Origin: Laetiporus sulphureus 93-53 | Taxonomy: Eukaryota; Basidiomycota; Agaricomycetes; Polyporales; Laetiporaceae | NCBI RefSeq assembly: GCF_001632365.1 | Contig: NW_024468520.1 | Location: forward strand, 222,271-286,270 | Length of the DNA: 64,000 bases | Reading direction: 5' to 3' | Part shown: piece by piece, positions 9,834 through 19,772 of the stretch | Numbering within the stretch: the first letter of the stretch is position 1 | How the letters are laid out: the number at the start of each line of letters is the position of its first letter | Position numbers and translations under genes: made by a program | Notes under the pieces: generated by a model | What the model saw: only the letters and a program-made list of their open reading frames with translations | The model's database searches: none | Told to the model about the DNA's origin: nothing

Positions 9834-12281
9834 TCATAGCAATGGCAGCCATTGTCCTACGGGAGGCACACATCAGAACATGAGGAAGAGAAACAGAACG
9901 CGACCCACCAATGACGAGGCTCGGGAGGTCCATGATATCCCTCCTGATGGAGAAGCAAAACGTGCACGGCACGGGCGCACCAGAAGGCTTTAGCAGAACA
10001 CAATGCGAGTACACACTCTGCGTCGTGTTCTCGAATGCGTGATTGGCAAAGTTCTCCCAATACTCGACGACGGACTGATTCTCGAACAACTATCAAATTC
10101 AATTTGTCAGTTCACTGCATGACGCACCAGACGGGGGGCGCACCTCATAAATATATTTCCTCCGCCCAATCAGCTCTTCCTTCTCCCAGCCCGTGAGCAT
10201 GCAAAACTCCGGTCCAACGAGACAGATCTCCCCCGTCCGCCGCCACGCCACGGTAGGCGTCCCGCTAAACGAGACCAGCTTATCAAGCTCCTGCACAACG
10301 AGCCCGATGAGGACGGCCGTAGCCCACATTCAAACAGAAGCATGCGCACGATGAGCGAACGCTGGAAGCACTTTTCTACAAACACCTCATCCTCCTCCGA
10401 GAGAGGCATCTGCAGCGCGATCAGCGACGGTCGAAAGATCGCGAGTGCGCGGACGATGCGCAGTATATCATTCTTGTCGAATCTAAGATCACCATATGCA
10501 ATCAGCACCATACGCCACAAACCTATAATTAGCCCGATCAGAAATTGAGGACCCACCGTGTCGGGAGGTGCTTCATCAAAAAGTGGTAGCCTTCGGTATA
10601 ATCATACGGCTTCGTCACCGCCTGATATACCACCGCGCCGTTCTGCGGGCCGACGGCGATAGCTGAGCCCGCCCCAGCCGCCGTCTCGCCCGCCCACGCC
10701 GCAGTCCTGTTCGCTCCCGATATCGATGCGTCAACAGGCTGTCCGCGCTGCCCATACGACGAGAATCGCTGCGTTGTCGAGCTCGGTGGTGTTGATGGCT
10801 GCGTGCCCGTGGACGTCGCATAGTCCGTATATGCGAGCGGCGGTTGCTGCGGCACGTTCACCGACGGCGGCTGGCCCTGCCCCGGCGTGAACTGTGCTGG
10901 TGGGTATCCGGTGTAATCTGGTGAGATCGTCTGGCTGGGGAGGTTCGAAGAGGATGAGAGTGTCGTTTCGGAAGGCTGGATCGCGAGCTGCGTCTGCTCG
11001 CCGTAGTTCGATGGGCCTGTGCCTGTCGTGCCGTAACCGTTCTGACGCGATGCGCTGGGGTACGGATCATTAGGCCATGTAGCTGCCACAAGGTTCGCGC
11101 CGGACGTCGATGCGTTGTATGACGCTGATGGGGCGGCAGGACTACCGGCGTTCTGCGCACCGGTCGAGTCGGGTGAATTGCCAAGGATGGCGGAGAGGAT
11201 GCTGTATTCAAGGTTCGCGCCCTCGGATCCAAGAGCGTACGGTGTCCCGCCGTAAGCGGAGTACATCGTGTCTGAAGGCACGTATTGCGGTTCGGGAGGC
11301 GCTGGGGACGTGCAGGCGTTTGTCATCGGTCACGACAGCACGAGAGAAACGGAAGCGCTTTACATTGTGGTACGGGCGCAGGTTCGGTGCTTTTTGATGA
11401 ACCTTCGCTGGACTTTGTGTGTTTGAGGGCCTCTGGAATATGCAGTGAGGGCTGCTTCGCAGGCGACAGTTTCCTCCAACCTACCGAGCTCCTCTTCGTC
11501 CAAGAGATACTTTGCCTTTTTGCGGTGTCCTTCGGTGCAGTTATCTGCCATGCCGCGCTTTACGCATCGTTGGCAGGGTCGTGCTGCGAAGGCACAGCAA
11601 GGTCAGTCGGACTGCATGAGATAGATGAGACGCGCAACTATGAGATTTCCCCATACGCCAAGACCATTCTGGCCCATCAATTACGAAACACTACCACAAA
11701 CAGGTAGCTGTGACCTGCACTACCCCGGGCAGTGTGGGGAATTAGAGTGTGCCTCGAACAGAAGAACAGGGGCGGTGTGGTCGCGGTCGGGCTAGCCAAG
11801 CTTCCTCTGATAACCTGAGAAGCACCAATCTCCGGAAGGCTGCACGGACGCGGGCTGCGGGTCCAATCTGCACAGAAAATAGCTTGACATGCAAGAGCAA
11901 TCACGCGCAAGACATGTGGTGGATAACGCGATTGGCAATTGGTGGGGATCGGGGATCCTGAGCATCGAGCGGAGAGGACTCACAGTCGTCGCAAGTGAGG
12001 TGTGCCTTCTGGCAGTGGAAGCACGCGCGGTTGGCCTTTTTCTTCTTGGGCCCCTCGCGAGTGCGTGAGGGCTGGGATGAGGAATCTGCGCTGTCGCTGG
12101 TAGCGTCTTGGGGCCGTCTGCGCTTGGGAGCCGACTTTTTCTTTGGGTCGGCGGCGGGAGTGTTCTGTTCAGAGGTGGAAGCGGAAGAGGGGGCAAGGTG
12201 GTACGGGGGCAAGGTGGGCTGCTGGGTCAGTGCAGTCGGCATGGCGTTGGCGTCGTCGATGTGGGACTGGGAAGAAAGCAT
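9834..12281 (-). CDS. ERT1: Zn2Cys6/PAS transcription factor of gluconeogenesis, Ert1/AcuK (Rds2) type
   Basis: Eight exons: 12281-11984, 11583-11485, 11432-11364, 11301-10557, 10482-10350, 10290-10144, 10089-9909, 9856-9834; 564 aa. The zinc cluster is complete (C87-x2-C90-x6-C97-x5-C103-x2-C106-x8-C115), preceded by a Lys/Arg tract and followed by [14 protein letters not shown], the Ert1/AcuK signature. After a long Ser/Thr/Gln/Pro-rich middle come [19 protein letters not shown], a PAS-like domain ([18 protein letters not shown]...[11 protein letters not shown]) and the conserved extreme C-terminus VIGQWLPLL. Family members activate PEPCK, FBPase and related genes during growth on ethanol, acetate or other non-fermentable carbon. 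The first intron (11584-11983) is 400 nt, far longer than the others, and splits the zinc cluster between Cys3 and Cys4. Identity is secure; target genes in this species are inferred. Confidence 0.93.
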
Positions 12282-14226
12282 TTTGAAGCGGACATGGAGA
12301 TATTTCAAGGCGTAATAGCCGAGGGAAAGAAGCCTACGCTCTCATCAGGCGCCCTCGGCCGATGCGCCGGCCTCCTTCCTCTTAAGGATGCCAGTGATCC
12401 GGATAAGACCGCCCTGCCCGGCTGCCGGCTTCCACTGCCGGCATCTGAATCTGCGCAAAGTGCTCGTCATCGACGCATCACGTCCGCATTATTCTGCAAC
12501 ACCCGTCATTACATCCCGCTGCACACTTGCTTAATCTGCGAGGTATCTCTGGCGAAACGGCATACTAATGAAGTGGCGGAGGACGAGTGCCCTATGTCAA
12601 CGAACTGCCTTTGTCGACACAATCATCTCGTAAAGGCCTTCAAACAACTTCCATTGACCGCTCTATCTCCTGCCATGGTACTCATCGACTCCCCACTTAC
12701 GATAAGCGGTGAGAATCAGGCCACCTTCTGCCGTACGGAGCCACCTGCGAGCGCTGGAACCTTTCGAGTGCCACCTTCTCTTGCTCATGCCCTGTGAGCA
12801 TGCTTATCCGCTTCGTCGTCCCGTTGCGAAAATCGTAGCCGCTCCCATGCACAGATATCTGGACCAAGTCGTCGGCTCATCAGTTTGTCGTACCGGTTGA
12901 CATTACCAGCAGAGCTGCAAACCTAGTCATGAAGCAGACGGAAATGGTCAATCTGAGTGAGTGCACCGAAGAGACAGCACTGGCGATTGCTTACGATGTA
13001 TCGATCCTCCCCAGTTTGTCACTGAACTCATCATCAACTAATTATAGGCCGCAGCTCGCTTCAATTATACGCCATAGGGCACCGTGTGCGTTCCCTGCGT
13101 GCTTTGAGCTCGAAGGTTCCACAGGACTGGCTGGTGCGGATAACGATGCGAGATGGCTACTCCATATTGCGAGTTCCAGTCATATCCACAAAGACAAGGG
13201 ATGCTTGATCTTAATCTCGATCCTATGAGCGCGGACTGGGACAGCCATGCAAACGGCAGTAGCTTGGATTACAATTCATGTAGACCATTAACGGCATATT
13301 CCAGCTAATCATGGTGAATGCATGCAATGACCAAATATAAATATTTGTGGAGACCAGATAGAGACACAATAATCGAGCCAGCAGGGACAAAACTTGGAGA
13401 TGGATCTATATAAAGAGTGGATGTCAGGATAGAGATGACGAAAGTGATCTCTGATGAACATGCTTACTATACCAGCCAGTGGGCAGTGTTGCGAGAGTTT
13501 ATGCTCTTTGCTACGTATGGTGGAAGCGAGTTCAAGGGCATGGGGTTTGGTCCTGGAAGTGGAGCCGAGGGGACGTTTGCAGGGACGAGGTTTCTGGGAG
13601 TCATGGCCAAGAGTAAGGGCGAGTAGGCGCCGCCCAACTGTACATTGTAATATCAAAAACATCCACAGGAATCCTGAACATCTGGCACCCTTTCACGACA
13701 GAAGGAAAGATCCCAAGCGGCTTGAGGCGGTGAAGTAAGAGCATCACTGTCCAAACCCATGCAGGCAGTGTATTGTTGACTGATACACGGAGTAGTACTG
13801 GCCATGGTAAAAGCCTTGAAAGAGCAGAAAATGAACTAAAATTCTATAGATAGAAGCTGTTGGACTGTCAGTACATGAGAGCATTGCGAGAGACAAAATT
13901 AATGCACCAGTGTGGCAGCACCAGCCATTAGGCAGCGCTTGCTTCATGGGAGGAGTACAGAGATCATAGCTTATGCCCCAAGTGCCAGGCAGCTGAAAGA
14001 AAACAACTATAGGAACCGGAACTATCAAGCTAACGGCAAGTGAATCAGTGCACAGAAACGACGGGACTGAATCGTGGTTAGTACTAACCGGCAACTAAGT
14101 TCGGAGTGATTTCAGGAGCAAACGAGGCCAAATGATATGAGAGGCTTTTCAAGTTATTCTTCACACTGTTGCATCTTTGGCTTGTCATCTCTCACAAGCT
14201 CGCTCACGCCAACGCTGTGCTTCATC
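12282..14226. other. gene-poor stretch
   Basis: About 1.9 kb upstream of Ert1 and of the next gene. A TATATAAAG-like box near 13408 precedes a 63-codon frame (start 13435) with no recognisable motif, which I do not call as a gene. Nothing else supportable was seen. Confidence 0.45.
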
Positions 14227-15034
14227 ATGCCGCAAACTGCCCACAGTCTCTCTCCTGAGACTACTGAATCCTACATCCAGCGGCTCACGCACTACTTGAC
14301 TATCTCCCAGCTTTCAATGAACCACGTGTCCAAGCACTTGAACATGGCCGAGGCCGAACCGTTACACTCACAAGCTGTCAGGATATGGACCCAACACAAG
14401 CTGTATCATATTCCTCCACTGCACTCTGTTGAAAAACGGCAGCAATGGTTTCACGAAATCGATATCATATGTACGCAGGCCCCTGCTTCTCACGAGTGAG
14501 TTCAATTTCCTTCCTCGCTGGCAAGTGTTCCTAGTATTCAGCCTCATTGGCGATTTGTTTCAGCTATCTTAAATGGATTATCAGGGTTTTTGCCTGCCAC
14601 GGTGCCGTTGAGGCCATCCATATGCAGGAGTTATTACACATGCCGAACAGAGCCCTTGCCGCTATAAATGTTGAAGTTGGAAGGCGCCAGTAAGATTCAT
14701 CATGCTACTTTTCTCGATATCGTGGCACCGCAAACTCACCAGTTACATGAACAGATACAAGAACGTGACTGGCAAAGATCAGCCCCCTTTTGGCCCTCAA
14801 ACTTCGCGCGACAAAGAGATGGCTGCAAACCACGACCTCATCGGTCATATTGTTGTGCGCCCGAACGGTTATGGAGAAGTCGAACAACTTACCGTCGTTG
14901 ACTACGTCACCGGACTCGTGGGAAGGGCTTTCTTCATCTTACAGAATGTTGCACCCGACGAGGATGGCAAAATGGAGCACATTATGGAGGAGAAGTTGAG
15001 GAAGCTGCAGTTGCTACCCGAGGAGGACGGGTAG
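14227..15034 (+). CDS. uncharacterised protein
   Basis: Three exons, 14227-14495, 14564-14689, 14755-15034, join in phase to 224 aa. I do not recognise the family. There is no signal peptide or membrane segment. The N-terminal half is probably helical and rich in His/Gln (SYIQRLTHYLTISQLSMNHVS). The C-terminal half has a beta-like stretch (IGHIVVRPNGYGEVEQLTVVD) and ends with a charged helix (MEEKLRKLQLL). Donors GTGAGT and GTAAGA and acceptors TTTCAG and AACAG are good, and phase holds across both introns, so it looks like a real gene. An in-frame ATG at 14137 would add 30 residues. The LTR element that follows is inserted 26 bp after the stop codon, so the native 3' UTR and polyadenylation site may be displaced or replaced by the LTR. 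Confidence 0.6.
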
Positions 15035-15055
15035 CTTGCTCACCGGTACTACCAG

Positions 15056-15060
15056 TGGCC
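15056..15060. repeat. target-site duplication, left copy (TGGCC)
   Basis: TGGCC immediately precedes the 5' LTR and is repeated right after the 3' LTR at 19768-19772. A 5-bp duplication is the normal product of LTR-retrotransposon integrase and fixes the element ends. Confidence 0.92.
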
Positions 15061-15793
15061 TGTTACGAAACGTACCGTCGCTCATGGTCACGTGATCCCC
15101 ATGAACAAGCGCCTAGAAGAGACGCCCAATCACGGTCAGGTGATATCAGTCACTATGTGACTGAGGACAGCTTCTAGTCACTATGTGACCGAGGACAGCT
15201 TCTATGGTTCTCAAACTCTAACCCCAGGATCTGCGATCCAGGACTTTGGTTCTCATTTCATATTTCAGGTATTTCACCTACGCTTTCTTAGCTCGCCAAT
15301 TACCTGGCTCGCAGCAGCTAAGCTCCGGTGTGTTTCACCTATCTTTATCACTGAGGCAGTGTAGAGGACCCCTTGTACTAGTACCCCAGACTATAGGTCT
15401 GCGACTATATAAAGGGGCGGAGCAGCAGTGGGAAGACTAACCTCTTCCACCTGTGACTCTGAACGTTCTCAGTTCTAGAACCCTCGTGCAATCGTACTCG
15501 CTCTCAAGAGGTAGTAAGCTCGTACGCTTGCTAGAGTCAGAACAGCGAACCTAGTAACCTGCGGGTGAACGTGCAATAGCTGTAGCGGCCAAGGCCTAGC
15601 AAGGGTAGAGTGAGGACCTCACTGCTACATCGTCTACTAGGCTTGACCACACTATAAACCCTGCTAATAGTCTGCCTGACTATTGGAGATGTTAGGTATA
15701 TTTGGTATCTAAGTCTCTGTCCACGTTGTGGACTAGTACGTGTGAGAAAGCACACGTGGTTCTGAACGTTCTAGCAGAGAACACTTCATAACA
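15061..15793 (+). repeat. 5' long terminal repeat
   Basis: It starts TGTTACG and ends CATAACA. U3 contains a TCACGTGA palindrome (15088-15095) and two 28-bp direct repeats (from 15148 and 15176), each with GTCACtatGTGAC. A TATATAAA box lies at 15406-15413. R should begin near 15436-15440. Confidence 0.95.
15406..15413 (+). promoter_or_regulatory. TATA box of the LTR promoter
   Basis: TATATAAA followed by GGGGCGG. It is conserved in the 3' LTR at about 19380-19387. The expected start site some 26-33 nt downstream coincides with the AACCTCTTCCA motif (15439-15449) that pairs with the primer-binding site. Confidence 0.75.
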
Positions 15794-15795
15794 TT

Positions 15796-15806
15796 TGGAA
15801 GAGGTT
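15796..15806 (+). other. primer-binding site, predicted self-priming type
   Basis: TGGAAGAGGTT begins 2 nt after the 5' LTR and is the exact reverse complement of AACCTCTTCCA at 15439-15449, just where transcription should start. Tf1 of fission yeast and related elements prime reverse transcription by pairing the first 11 bases of their RNA with the PBS. The same arrangement is visible here; the mechanism is inferred. Confidence 0.65.
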
Positions 15807-16201
15807 TTTCTATAAGTCAACCTATTTAGGTTTAGAACCACTTACAAGAAGTGGGGTCTACTTGGACGCTACAGAAGAATCAAGACTTGTGTAGTCACTT
15901 CCAGGACCTGTGTGGTTTCCTTGGTACGACAAGGAAGGGAAACCTGTGTGGGTCAATCAAATCTGTGTGTTCATCGAACTCAAGCACTAGCGGTTACCCG
16001 TGTGGTAATCCAGAAGAGAAGCCCTCATCTGAGGCACACGTTGAAGACGTGCTAAAGCCCTTCCCAGGGAAGGCAATTCGGAATCAAGAAGATTCAAGGA
16101 ACTAACGGTAGTCCGTGTGACTATCCAGAAGAATTCTGTGTGGAGACGCGGACCGGTGCAGTCGACGAACAATTGATTAAGGGCCACCAAGAAAAGGCAA
16201 G

Positions 16202-18577
16202 ATGTCATATCGGGAGAATCCAGGATACGAATCAGACTCCGGAGATGAGCCGGTAGGCTATCAAGGAGACAAAGGATACATGACGCCGTTGTCATGGAAC
16301 GATGCAACCAATGAAGAATTGGATTGGTTCGCAGACGTCAGGAATACGCGAGCCATTACATTGCGAAGACGACAACGGCTGGGGAACCTTACAACCCCAG
16401 AAGAACAACAGGAGCTCCGAGAGCTCGAACATGACGTTGAAGAAATTCAACGGGTTATCAATAATAGGAAGGACATTGCAAAGGATTTCGAGGACGAATT
16501 CCTAACGCATACGGACCTTCCTAGAGGAGAAGTAATACAAGTCAATCCAAGGCCAGAGGACGCCGAAGGATCGAACAAGGATAAAGGACAGGAGGAATGG
16601 AATCCTCTCGGCATTAATCCAAGTCTTCTAAGGAGTGGCGACTCTAGCGTTACGCCAACATCCAGGAAGCCTTATGACGGGTTAGGATTATGGAAAGGAG
16701 TCAGGACGACACCTTTAACCAGGACATCCTCCGAAGGAGGAAGGCCAGTAACGCCACTTGGAGTACCAATAAGGCCACAGTCGGCCATGGCGCAAACAGG
16801 TAGTTTGGGAACTACTAGTCAAAATCCCACCAAAGCACGGTACGATCCAGCCAATGGACCGCCAGTGCATCCAGGACCGACATGTCTGGAATTTCAGTGG
16901 CAGGAATATCTCCTGGAAATGAATCTCTACGCGCTGTATAATTCTGCACAACCAGAATTGGAAAAGGAGGAATTACAGCTGGGCGAGATCCGACCGTTCG
17001 CAGGAGATAAGCGAACATTCACGTCATTCCTCCAAGCCGGAGAACGACACCTCCAGGCAAACATCCACATATACAACGACGACTATAGTCAGATAACGTT
17101 CATCCTATCCCACTTCGAACCTGGTTCGGCAGCAGCAAAATGGGTCGAATCATGGGAAGCAGCAATGATCGCATCTACAGGAAGATCGGACGATCTAGGA
17201 CTTTATCGCGACTTTCGGATGACTCTCCAAGAAAAGTATGGAGGAGTCGCAACTAAGGACCAAGCATGGCAAACGTTACTCGACAATCAGTGTAGGCAGA
17301 AGAAAGGAAAAGTCGACGATTACATTGGGAATCTCGACATCCTATTTCGATATGCTGAAATCGATGACGACTACACCAAGCTCGTCCATTTCAAGCGAGG
17401 CTTGGAATCAAAGTTGGCAGAAAAGGTCTTCCTTACCCCGAATCCTCCAACCACGTATGAGGATGCTTGCGATGTGGCAAGACAAGTCAACGACCTTCGA
17501 AACGTCCATAAGGGAAAAAGCAATATCTTCGATTTCATCACGCATAAGGATCAGGGCCATTCAATGGATGAAGGAGACTCGATGGATATAGATGATCTCA
17601 ATGCAATGGACGTCGACAGGGCACGACGAATACGACAAGTACGGAACCTTCCAGTTAAGAAACGCCTATGCTATAGGTGCAGGAAGCCAGGACACGAAAT
17701 GGATCAATGTCCCGCAAAGACGCCAAACATTGATCGAACCCTGCCCGTACAGGCCGTATCAAAGAAGAAGCAGAAGAAGACTTCTTCAATTAAGAAGAAG
17801 GATGAGCGCGTATCTATCGGATCGAAAGAATCAATAAAGGATTCATCCCACGGATCAAAAGAACCCTCAATTGATCCGTCGATCACGAAAAAGATGCGAA
17901 AGCAGATTGAGCAACTAGTGACAAAGTTGGTCAATGCAAAGCTTGTCAAGCTTCTTCTCGGAGGCGATAATCGAGATCACCATGTCGATCGGAAGAAGAA
18001 GGAAGCCGAAGAAGATGATGACGAACCTATGGATATCGATCGAATGTCTAAACATATTCTTGGCATGAATACCATTCGAATTGGCGCCATACGAACGCAT
18101 TCATCGCATAATGACCAGACAGCCTTCCCTACATCAATATGGAAGGAAGTGCTTATGGCATCGCTCGATCTCAGTCAAAAAGAATGGCGTGGTATCAAGG
18201 CCATCGTCCAAAGGAAATTTGACAAGAGACAGCAAGGAGGTGACGATGAAAGTACTTCATCAGTTACATCTTCCTCTTCAGCAGACAGCACGCCCCGACG
18301 ACATATGAAGACATGTCCTAATCAGAAAGGCAAACAGAAGAAGACAAAGCAGCGGCAGTCGACCAAGACTAACCAGCAGTCTTCACCGTCCATTAACCAA
18401 TGGATCAACCAGCCATTCAAAGGGACTCGCGAAGATTCTCGCCGTTCACAACCAGGACAAGGACAATTCTCTGGTCGATGCTGGAATTGCAATCGTGTTG
18501 GACATCACGCATTTGAATGTCCAAAGCCGCCTCGGAAGAATGATATCTCTGATGACAGTAACCGATCAAGGTCATGA
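16202..18577 (+). CDS. retrotransposon Gag polyprotein
   Basis: 791 codons. A capsid-like retrotransposon gag domain spans about residues 270-415. Two CCHC zinc knuckles of the C-x2-C-x4-H-x4-C type lie at about 490-503 (CYRCRKPGHEMDQC) and 760-773 (CWNCNRVGHHAFEC), separated by about 250 residues of Lys/Ser-rich, low-complexity sequence. Gag packages the element RNA into virus-like particles in the cytoplasm. A 400-nt leader precedes the start. The TGA at 18575 is followed by 140 further codons in the same frame (to 18997), Ser-rich then strongly basic (SSKRKRRRRR). They could be a read-through extension or a gag tail cut off by a recent stop. No pol motifs follow. Confidence 0.88.
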   Translation: MSYRENPGYESDSGDEPVGYQGDKGYMTPLSWNDATNEELDWFADVRNTRAITLRRRQRLGNLTTPEEQQELRELEHDVEEIQRVINNRKDIAKDFEDEFLTHTDLPRGEVIQVNPRPEDAEGSNKDKGQEEWNPLGINPSLLRSGDSSVTPTSRKPYDGLGLWKGVRTTPLTRTSSEGGRPVTPLGVPIRPQSAMAQTGSLGTTSQNPTKARYDPANGPPVHPGPTCLEFQWQEYLLEMNLYALYNSAQPELEKEELQLGEIRPFAGDKRTFTSFLQAGERHLQANIHIYNDDYSQITFILSHFEPGSAAAKWVESWEAAMIASTGRSDDLGLYRDFRMTLQEKYGGVATKDQAWQTLLDNQCRQKKGKVDDYIGNLDILFRYAEIDDDYTKLVHFKRGLESKLAEKVFLTPNPPTTYEDACDVARQVNDLRNVHKGKSNIFDFITHKDQGHSMDEGDSMDIDDLNAMDVDRARRIRQVRNLPVKKRLCYRCRKPGHEMDQCPAKTPNIDRTLPVQAVSKKKQKKTSSIKKKDERVSIGSKESIKDSSHGSKEPSIDPSITKKMRKQIEQLVTKLVNAKLVKLLLGGDNRDHHVDRKKKEAEEDDDEPMDIDRMSKHILGMNTIRIGAIRTHSSHNDQTAFPTSIWKEVLMASLDLSQKEWRGIKAIVQRKFDKRQQGGDDESTSSVTSSSSADSTPRRHMKTCPNQKGKQKKTKQRQSTKTNQQSSPSINQWINQPFKGTREDSRRSQPGQGQFSGRCWNCNRVGHHAFECPKPPRKNDISDDSNRSRS

Positions 18578-19034
18578 CCATTGCGACCGAACGACCGATG
18601 GAATGAAGGACGAATCCCCGATTCATTGTCCCCCAAGCATCCTAAGGCAGCCTACGCACGAAACTCCAGTATTGATTCCTCGAATCCAAGCACTGGTAGC
18701 AATGCGAAGCAAGGAACTTCTCCAAGTCCCTCAAGCCCTCAAGCGCATCGCAGTGGACGTACCGTCGAGTTGTTTAACAGTGATTCTGAATCATCAAGTG
18801 CCAATCAGACCTCCTGGGCTGATCAAGTCGAAAGGAGATATCAGTCTCGGGGTAGCCCTGCGCTGGAACAATCAAGCATCGGCACGAATGATCAATCCTC
18901 TACTGAATCACACGACAGCTCCACGCACACTGTTTCAAGAATACTTCCTTCCTCGAAGCGGAAGCGCAGACGGAGAAGAACGGATCCTATGGTTTAATTG
19001 CCAAAGGGTCTTGGCGGTTGGAGAGGGAAGCTTG

Positions 19035-19767
19035 TGTTACGAAACGTACCATCGCTCATGGTCACGTGATCCCCATGAACAAGCGCCTAGAAGAGACGCC
19101 CAATCACGGTCAGGTGATATCAGTCACTATGTGACTGAGGACAGCGTCTAGTCACTATGTGACCGAGGACAGCTTCTAGGGTTCTCAAACTCTAACCCCA
19201 GGATCTGCGATCCAGGACTTTGGTTCTCATTTCATATTTCAGGTATTTCACCTACGCTTTTCTTAGCTCGCCAAATACCTGGCTCGCAGCAGCTAAGCTC
19301 CGGTGTGTTTCACCTATCTTTATCACTGAGGCAGTGTAGAGGACCCCTTGTACTAGTACCCCAGACTATAGGTCTGCGACTATATAAAGGGGCGGAGCAG
19401 CAGCTGGAAGACAACCTCTTCCACCTGTGACTCTGAACGTTCTCAGTTCTAGAACCCTCGTGCAATCGTACTCGCTCTCAAGAGGTAGTAAGCTCGTACG
19501 CTTGCTAGAGTCAGAACAGCGAACCTAGTAACCTGCGGGTGAACGTGCAATAGCTGTAGCGGCCAAGGCCTAGCAAGGGTAGAGTGAGGACCTCACTGCT
19601 ACATCGTCTACTAGGCTTGACCACACTATAAACCCTGCTAATAGTCTGCCTGACTATTGGAGACGTTAGGTATATTTGGTATCTAAGTCTCTGTCCACGT
19701 TGTGGACTAGTACGTGTGAGAAAGCACACGTGGTTCTGAACGTTCTAGCAGAGAACGCTTCATAACA
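19035..19767 (+). repeat. 3' long terminal repeat
   Basis: A near-identical copy of 15061-15793 with about nine single-base or 1-nt indel differences. The TATA box and the AACCTCTTCCA motif are conserved. It ends TAACA followed by the TGGCC duplication. Confidence 0.95.
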
Positions 19768-19772
19768 TGGCC
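19768..19772. repeat. target-site duplication, right copy (TGGCC)
   Basis: Matches 15056-15060 exactly and directly abuts the 3' LTR end. Confidence 0.92.

Larger units (their letters stand above)
15061..19767 (+). mobile_element. non-autonomous gag-only LTR retrotransposon (Ty3/gypsy-like gag)
   Basis: A 4,707-bp element with two 733-bp LTRs (15061-15793 and 19035-19767) that start TGTTA and end TAACA, flanked by TGGCC duplications. The LTRs differ at only about nine positions by eye, so insertion was recent. The internal part encodes one long gag-like ORF and no protease, reverse transcriptase, RNase H or integrase in any frame, so it must rely on enzymes from a related full-length element. 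A purine-rich GGAGAGGGAAG tract just before the 3' LTR (about 19020-19030) is a good polypurine tract. An 11-base primer-binding site after the 5' LTR is complementary to the predicted 5' end of the element's own RNA. Assignment to Ty3/gypsy rests on the gag type only. Confidence 0.92.

Noticed and set aside
13435..13626. 63-codon frame after a TATA-like box
   Set aside because: No motif, intron or family similarity; one TATA-like word alone is weak evidence.
15537..15755. Identical 72-codon minus-strand frame in both LTRs (also 19511-19729)
   Set aside because: It repeats only because the LTRs are duplicates; no motif and no promoter on that strand.
15796..15806. PBS primed by initiator tRNA-Met
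   Set aside because: The site does not resemble the usual initiator-Met PBS, whereas the self-complement with the RNA start is perfect over 11 bases. Other tRNAs cannot be excluded without the host tRNA set.
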